NCBI RefSeq assembly: GCF_008087665.1
Contig: NZ_CP042912.1
Span: 3,844,001-3,908,000, forward strand
Length of the DNA stretch: 64,000 bases
Source of the DNA: Mariniblastus fucicola
Lineage (GTDB): Bacteria > Planctomycetota > Planctomycetia > Pirellulales > Pirellulaceae
Direction of reading: 5' to 3'
In this document: in pieces, positions 38,301 through 47,300 of the stretch
Layout of the letters: each line of letters starts with the position of its first letter
How positions within the stretch are numbered: the first letter of the stretch is position 1
The notes under the pieces: generated by a model
Seen by the model: only the letters and a program-made list of their open reading frames with translations
Told to the model about the DNA's origin: nothing
The model's database searches: none
Translations under genes and position numbers: made by a program

Positions 38301-41300
38301 TTCACGCATCTTGATTCTCCAGGAACTCAGCAGCGAGGCCGTGACTCGTGGCTGGTCGATTTCGATCAGGATGGACAACTGGATCTGATCCAAACCGGAC
38401 TTGTCGGATATGGGCCATTGGTAATCCGACTGGGCAACGGTGATGCCTCATTCCAGGCTCCTCAGACGTATGGTCTGATCGGTTCAGTCCAGGGCATCAT
38501 ATCCCGGCAACCCTTTGCGGACCTTGACGGGGACGGTCAACTCGATTTCGTCTACGGCTCGGACAACGTTGGAAACTACAGAAACGATTCCGCTTCCGTT
38601 TACGCTGGCCGCCGAAACGACCTGGTCGATTTGCTTTCAGTCGACCTTGATGGAGACGGCAACCAGGAGCTCCTCGCCGTGCAGGAGCAGATGGATCGCC
38701 TGCAAATCTTCCAGGGCGACAATCTCGGCGGCCTGACGCGGCTACCGGATTTGCAAACAGGTCGCGCTCCGCAGGCAGTTACCGTCGCCGATCTCAATGG
38801 GGATGGAGTTGTAGAACTGCTGGTTGCCAACCGCGCCAGCCAGAGCATTACGGTTTACACGGGCGATCTGGACGCCGGTTATGCTTCGACTGAAGTTTTC
38901 GTCGGCGGTGGTTTGATCGACATCAAAGCCGCAGATGTGAATGGAGATGGGTTCGATGATGTGTTTGCTTTGGATGTGCAGCGCGGCGGACTGTTAAAGT
39001 TCATCAGCGACGGCTCGCTGACGTTGACTTCGCCGATTGAAGTCGCTCTCGGCGATACGCCAGAACATCTGACGCTGGCGGATACCAACAATGACGGCAC
39101 CATCGACGCGTTGATCACGCTTCCCGAAAGCAACCGTTTGATGATCCTTGACGACATCGCGACCGATTCGGGACCCGCTCCTCTGTTCCTTGAATTTGCG
39201 ACATCGCCCGGAGAAGTCGTCGTTTTGGAACTCAACGAGGACGGAAATCCCGACATCGCGGTGACTTTGCCTGAATCCAACGCGGTCTCTGTGCACTACG
39301 GTCGCGGCGACAACCAGTACGCAGCGCCGCAGTTGATCGAAGTCGGAGAAGCTCCTGAAAAGATCACCGTTGCCGATGCTGACGAGGACAGTCGCCTTGA
39401 CCTGATCGTTGCCAATTCGGGCGACAACACAGCCAGTGTGATCTACAACCGCTTCGATCCGAATGAAGTTTACAGCTACGATGCCGATGCCATCGACCCG
39501 GATAACGATGCTGTCTCCTATCGCATCGTTGACGGTCCCGGAGGCCTTTTTATCGACAGCCAGACCGGGGAAGTCACGTGGGCGGCCAGTCCCAATCAGG
39601 TTGGGGGGCACACCGTCACGATCGAGGCCAGTGATGGGCGGGGAGGAATCGCAACGCAGACCTACCGCATCGAAGTCGAACCAGCGCGGGAGAACAATAC
39701 GCCACTGATCGCGACCGAACCGGTGGCAAAAATTGGAGCAGGTGAATCGTTTGAGTATCAAGCCGCCGCGGTGGATGCCGACAATGACGCGCTGCGATAT
39801 CGAATTCTGTCTGGTCCTGATGGTGCGACCGTTGACCCGGTCACAGGGCTGGTTAGGTGGGACGGCCGAATTGATGGCACGGCGTTTCTGTCACCCGATG
39901 GCACGGCAGTCAACCACGGTGACATTGTTACACCCGTCGGGGAAGACAGCTCGATCGCACTGAACACGTTGACCGTCGAAGGATGGTTCAAGCCGGAAAA
40001 TCTTACTGTTGCAGGAGGAGCGGCGACGCTGTTCCGCTACGGCAGCCTTCTGTCGGAGCCTTTCCATGTCCGCTTCCGCTACAACAGCGAATTGGAGCTG
40101 TTCCTGGACCAGGACGGGACCACGACGCAGAGCATTTCCCGGATTCCTTTCGACGTCGAGGTCGATCGTTGGTACCACATCGCGTTATCGGTTGACGACT
40201 CAAACCAGACCTTTGAACTGTTCGTCGATGGCAAGTCCGCAATTTCCGGAAATCTGCCTTCCAGCTTCGTTTACGACGAAAGCATGAAACTTGAAATCGG
40301 CGGAAATTACTGGGACTTTTCAGGACAGGTCGACAACTTTCGAATCTGGAATACCGCCAGAACCGCGGAACAAATCCGTGAAGGCATGACACGCCAGTTC
40401 GATGGCGACGCAAATCTGATGCTGGACTATCGATTCGAAGTCGAAGGTGCCCAGACGGTCCGTGACAACACGCCGTACCGAAACGATGGCTACCTGACGC
40501 CCAACGTCGGCACGCCAGAAATTGTTGATGGCGGACTGGCCGAATTCGGCACTTACTCGTTCGTGATTGGCGTCGAAGACGGTCGCGGAGGGATAAGCAC
40601 ACAAGCTTTTGATGTTGAGATTGTCCCGGAACTTCGCGGCGCGATCGAAGGCAACATTTTCGACGACGCGAATGGTGACGGCATCCGCAACGACGGGGCG
40701 GGCACCGAACCTGCAGAAGACGGGCTTGGCGAGTGGCTGGTCTTTATCGACGCCAACGACAATCAGTTCGCTGATCCAGAAGAAGTTCAAACCGTCACCG
40801 ATGCCAATGGAAACTATCGATTGGCTGGACTGTTGCCAGACACCTATCCGGTTCGCTTTGCTCCCATGGCGGGCTTTGAATCCGTCTCGCCACGAAACGT
40901 CGAAGTTAACGCCAGCGAAACCACGATCGCAAACGTGGCCGCGATGCAATCGCCGCTTGGCCAGATCCAGGGCCAGATTCGTACAATCGATGGCGAAACA
41001 GCCGGTCACTGGACCGCCTACGTCGACATGAACGACAACGGTGTTCGCGACGAAGCTGAACCGATCGCAAACTCCGATCGACTGGGCAATTTCGCCATCA
41101 CGGGACTGGCTGCGGGAACGTACATCCTCAGAGCAGATCTTCCGGCAGGCTGGTTGGCCGCGGACGGATTCGATGGTGTGGAAGTCGAATTGCTTGAAGA
41201 CGCGATTGCGGCAGGCAACGACCTGGCCCTCGAGCCTTCAAACTCGTCAGTGACTGGCGGCGTACGCTTTGTCACCACCGCGCCGCAGTCGGTGAGAGCG

Positions 41301-44300
41301 CGAGACGTATTCCAATACGCTTCGGTTGCGACCAACATCAACGGCGCCCCAATCCAATACGACCTGTCGCTGGCCCCGGAAGGGCTGACCATCGATCCGG
41401 AGAATGGACGAGTCACGTGGCAGCCAACGATCGGTCAAGCCGGACAGCATTCGGTGATCCTGCGAGCCACCGACGCTTCCGGTTCGATCTCATTGCAATC
41501 GTTCACCATCGAAGTCGTCGCTCCAAACACCGCTCCGGCGATCACTTCCACACCACCGGCGTCCGGTTTCATTGGCAAGACGTTTGTCTATCAGGTTCAC
41601 GCGCAGGATGGCGAACTCGATTCGTTGACATTTATGCTGGCCGCTGCTCCGGCGAGTGTCAACATGGATGCCGAAGGCCTTATTGAATGGACGCCGGATG
41701 CATCGGGAGAGGCTGATTTTGAAATCCTCGTCGTCGATTCGGCTGGCAACGATTTTCGTCAGACTTTCACCGTCGATGTTTCGGGCGACAATCCTTCGGT
41801 GACGCCGTTTACTATTGAGCCCGCCCGAAAATCGATCGGGCTGGGCCAGACTTACCTGAGCAAGATCGCCGGCGAGGATTCTCTGGGCAGGCCGCTAAGC
41901 TGGACGCTGGTTAGCGGACCAGCCGGATTTGAAGTCGCAGCTGACGGAATGTTGAAGTGGACTGCAAACTCGATCGGCAACGAAGCCATCGAGCTACTTG
42001 CAACCACAGTCGACGGCGAATCGGAATCCTACACCTTCAACCTCGAAGTCATCGGTTACCCGGTCATCAACACTCCGTCGATCGTTTCCGAGCCGACGCT
42101 TTCTGCCACCATCGGCAATGCATACGCCTACGATGTCGAAGTCGCGAATGTTGTTGGCGAATTGCTGACCTTCACCATCGTCGATGGCCTCATTGGAGCC
42201 AGCATTGACCCGGATCGCGGAACACTACGTTGGACACCGGAATCGGATCAGCTTGGCGAAAGCGACTTTACAATCGAAGTCGTCAACGCGAATGGCGAAT
42301 CGACCTTTCAGGAATTTACCGTTTCCGTCACCCGGTTCGGCGGACCGCCACGGATCGTTTCCACGCCTCCGACAGAAGCCAACGTCGGTGGCTCATTCCT
42401 CTACACCATCGACGCCGTTGACACCGAAGGCGACCCACTGACGTATCGCCTGTTGCAGGCTCCTGCCGGAATGTCAATCAATGAAACGACGGGTGAATTT
42501 TCGTGGACACCAACCGCCGGTCAAGTTGGACTTCGTCGGACCGTGATCGAAGTCGCCGACGGAATCGGAGGAGCCACAACGCAAGCCTTCGCCATCCTCG
42601 TTGGCGATGGTGTCGTCAACCTGGCACCTGACTTCTCCTCGGAAGCACCGCGATTCACGGCCGTCGGCTCGAACTACACCTATCAGCTTGAGGCCACCGA
42701 TGCGGAAGGCACCGAGCTAAGCTATGCCGTCTCGCGCGGACCGACTGGCCTGACGATCAGCGACTCCGGACTGGTTTCGTGGACGCCGGCCGATGGACAG
42801 GACGGAAAGTTCGTTGTCACGTTGCGAGTCACCGACGAAGGCGGCGCGTCGTCGATTGAGTCCTTTGAACTGGATGTGCTTGCCGAGAACCGGGCTCCTG
42901 TCGTCAACAGTTCGGCACCGACAACAAGTGTCAAAGGCGTGGCGTTCCGTTACGATTTGCTGGTCAACGATGCCGACATTGATCCGCTGGCGTTTGCGCT
43001 GCTTGCTGCTCCAGAAGGAGCCGAAATCAATGCTTTTGGTCAGATCGTTTGGCAAACGGACGATGCCGATTTGGGAGACCACCAGTTCGCAGTCGAAGTC
43101 ACCGATCCGCGAGGCGGTATCGCGACCCAATCGTTCACGCTAAATCTGGTCGCCGACACCGAAGGCCCGAAAGTTAGCCTGATCGAAAATTTGGGTGAAA
43201 GCTCCCGCAACGTTTTGCCGTGGCAAGGCCCGTTTGTGGTTTACGCTCGAGCCATCGACAACGTGGGCTTGGCGTCGTTGACACTTTCCGCCAACGGCCA
43301 GGACATCCCGCTTTCCGCCAACGGAACCGCGGTGTTTACTTTCGAGGACTGGCTTTTTGAAAGCATCAATGTCACAGCGACTGCCGTGGATACAAGCGGC
43401 AATGTCACAACCAAATCAATAAGCTTTGACTACGATGTGCCCGAAGGCTGGTCGACGAATCCCGGCCCGGAAGTTCCAACGGCGATCATCACCAGCCCGG
43501 CCGACAGCGGTACCGCGACGGGATTTGTCTCCATCGTCGGCACGGCCGATCACGAAGACTTCGGCGCATACGTTTTGTCATACCGGTCCGTTGACGAAAG
43601 TTCCTTCACCGAGATCACTCGCAGCACCGACGCAGTGGCCAGCGGTGAACTGGGAGTCTGGGACACCAGCATGCTCCGCAACGGCGAATACGTGATTCGC
43701 TTGCAAGTCGCCACGACCGAAGGCGCGGCGAACGTGGTCGAGCATCGTGTTGGCGTTTCCGGCGAGTTGAAACTTGGGAACTTTCAGTTGGAGTTTACCG
43801 ACATGGTGATTCCGATTGCCGGCATTCCAATTGAGATTACCCGCGTGTACGACACGCTTGACGCCGACGTTGAAGGCGATTTCGGATACGGCTGGCGACT
43901 TGAGTTCCGCGACACGGATTTGCAGGTTGGGTTGCCAAAAAGTGGCCTTGAGGATATCGGCATCTATCCTGCACTGCGGCCCGGAACCAAAATTTATCTC
44001 AACATTCCCGGGGAAGGCCGTCAGGGATTCACGTTCAATCCGGACATACAGGTTTTGCCCGGCTTTGGAGGCAACAATCTGGTTTTGGCGAGACCACGTT
44101 TCACTCCGGATCCTCGTGTGACCGCGACTTTGTCTCCCGGCACAAGCGGCTACCTCCAGGTGAATGAACTGGGTGAGTTGTACGCACCCGGCGGCATTCC
44201 CTACAACCCCGCCAGCCCCGATTTCGGCGGCGCGTATCTGTTGACGACCCGTGAAGGCATCACCTATCGGATCAATGGTGCTGATGGAAAGCTGGAATCC

Positions 44301-47300
44301 GCGACGGATCGAAATGGAAACGTTACCGAGTTTTCGACGGCCGGAATCGTCGGCGAAGGCAGTGAAGAAGTCCGCTTCGAGCGGGACGCACGAGGCCGCA
44401 TTGTTTCGATTACGGATCCTGCAGGAAACAGGTTGCAGTATTCGTACAACGATTCGGGCGACCTTGAGCGAGTTGTCGACCGCGAAGGCAACAAAACAGA
44501 GTACTCCTACAACTCGAACAACAGTCACTATCTCGAATCAGTCGTTGATCCTCTGGGGAGAACGGGAACTCGCGCTCAGTACGATGCCGAAGGACAGTTG
44601 ACGTCAGCAATCGATCTTAACGGACGATCGATCGAGTTCACGCGTGAGCCCGGTAGCAGCATTCAACGGGTTGTCGACAAAAATGGCAATGAAGAACTGG
44701 TCGAGTTCGACAACCAGGGGCGTGTCATCAGCCAAACCGACGGGCTTGGCAACACGCGGCGTTTCGAATACGGTCCCAACGGATTTCTGGCGAGGCAAAC
44801 CGATGAACTTGGGCATGTGACCACGTACACGTACTCGGCACGCGGCGACCTGCTTTATTCAACCAATGCACTTGGTGCGACTTCCCGCTATTCGTATAAC
44901 GAGTTCGGGCAGATAATGAGCATCACTGATGCCGTCGGCGACACTCAGACGATGGAGTACGATTCGAACGGCAACCTGATTCGAAGCGTCGATAGCCAAG
45001 GGCGAGTCTCTTCCAACGAGTACGACGAACAGGGCAACGTGATTCTGCAAATTGATACCGCGGGCGGCGAAACTCGCCACACTTACGATGCTTCCGGTCG
45101 TCTAGCAGGCACGACGGATTCGAACGGAGTGACGCGAGTATTTGAAGTCGATGCCAACGGAAATCCGGTTGGAGATCAGGTCACCGTTGTTCGCGATGGC
45201 GAAACGATCACGCTTGAGTCCACTTTGGTTCGCGATGCCAACGGCAATGTCACTGAGAACATTGATGCTCTCGGGCAAACGTTTACCCAGCAGTACAATG
45301 GTCTTGGTCAAGTAACGCAACTGACCAACCAGACAGGAAATTCAGTCCAGTTTGAAGGCACTGACCATTCGGCTCCAGAGCAATACGTCTTCGATGACGG
45401 CTCATCAGCCGGCTACGAGTTTGATGGCAACGGAAACGCTGTGTCTTACGTGGATCAGGAAGGCAACGTTACTCGCTATGAATACAACGAGCGGAATGAG
45501 TTGATCCGGATTATCCTGCCGGATGACACTCCCAACGACGACAACGACAACCCGTTCCAGATTTTCGAGTACGATTCGGCCGGACGCCAGATTGCTTCGG
45601 TTGACGCCCTGGGGAATCGAACAGAATACGAATACAACGCGGTTGGTCAACGAATTGCCGCCACCGACGCCCTGGGCGAAAGAACCTTTTGGCTCTACGA
45701 TGCCGTTGGCAGAGTCGTTCAGCAGACTGACCCGTTGGGGCGGACCACCCGCTTCTCTTACAATTCGCTTGGCCAACTCGTCGAGACGCGTTTCGCAGAT
45801 CAGACGACTGAAACACGAGGCTACGACGCCAACGGAAACCTGGCGGTGGTGACCAATGCAGCGGGTCAGTCGACACGATTCGTTTATGACAGCAACAATC
45901 TGTTGATCAAGTCAATCACTTCCTCTGGTTTCATTACTTCCTATGAACGCGATGAATTTGGCAATGTGATTCGCCAAACCGATGCCAACGGCCATGTCAC
46001 CAGCTATGACTTCAATGCCTTGTCCCAGCAAACTTCAACGTCTCGACCGTTGGGACAGAACTCTTCCATCGTCTATGACGAAGCCGGTAGAGTGCTCGAG
46101 CAAACAGACTTCAACGGCCAGACCACCCGTTTTACTTACGACGATCTCGGTCGGCCCGTAAGCCAGGAATTCGCTGACGGTTCAACGTTGGAGGTGACCT
46201 ACACTCATTCCGGCCTGCGATCGACGGTGACCGATTCCAATGGCACGACCCGATTTGAATACAACGCCGCCGGGTTGATCGCCGCGCAGGTAGAACCCGA
46301 TGGGACTCGTGTTGACTATCGCTACGATCTGGCCGGCAACCTAGTCGAAATCCAGACTCCTTTCGGATCCACAAACTACACCTACGACGAGCTGAATCGG
46401 ATCGTTTCGGTTCAGTCTCCGACCGACGGGCTCACCCGCTACACCTACGACCCCGCGGGAAGATTGCTTGCCACCGAACATGCCAATGGCCTGATCGAAA
46501 GACTGAGCTATGACTCGCTGGACCGGATTATCGAAATGTCCGTCGAAGCAACTGACTCGACTATTATCCAACAGGTAGGTTTCTCCTACGACACCGTCGG
46601 CAACCTTGTCGAGAAAATTGACGGCAACGAAGTAACCCACTACCAGTACGATGCGATGAACCGCCTGGTCGGTGAAGCGACGTCGCGCGACGGTGTGTTG
46701 ACCACAGAGTCTTTCTGGGAGTACGACGCGGTTGGCAATCTGCTCAGAGAAGTCATCGATGGATCGGAAAGCCTTTATCGGTACGACGCCAATGACCGAC
46801 TGATTGAAATTTTCACAGCCGGCCAAACAGAGACTCGTACCTATGACGCCAACGGAAATCAATTGACGGCAACGACTGGAGGCCAGACGACCGAGTTTGT
46901 CTGGGACGCTCGCGGTCGCATGGTTGAGGTTTCAAGTTCCGTCGGTGATTCCACGTACGAGTACAACGCGGACAACCTTCGCGTCGCGATTGATTCCGAT
47001 GGCGAGCAGACTCGATTCCTGTGGACATCGGCTCTGGGACAATTGCCCGAAGTCATCGCTGAGTACGGCGACGGGGAGGCCCTGCAGTTTGTCTATGGGT
47101 CAGGTCGCGACGAAATCATCGTCGACGGCGAGCAATACAGCGTCCATTCGGATCGGCTGGGCAGCACCCGTTTGATTACCGACGAATCCGGAGCCACGAT
47201 CAACGAGTATTCGTACGACGTCTGGGGAGAGTTGCTGGATTCTACCGAAGGCATTGAAAACGGGTATCAGTACACCGGCGGCTACTTCGACGAAGCTTCC

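Noticed and set aside
36357-39420. Regular short repeats resembling a CRISPR or satellite array
   Set aside because: They are degenerate protein-level calcium-loop repeats inside one long open frame.
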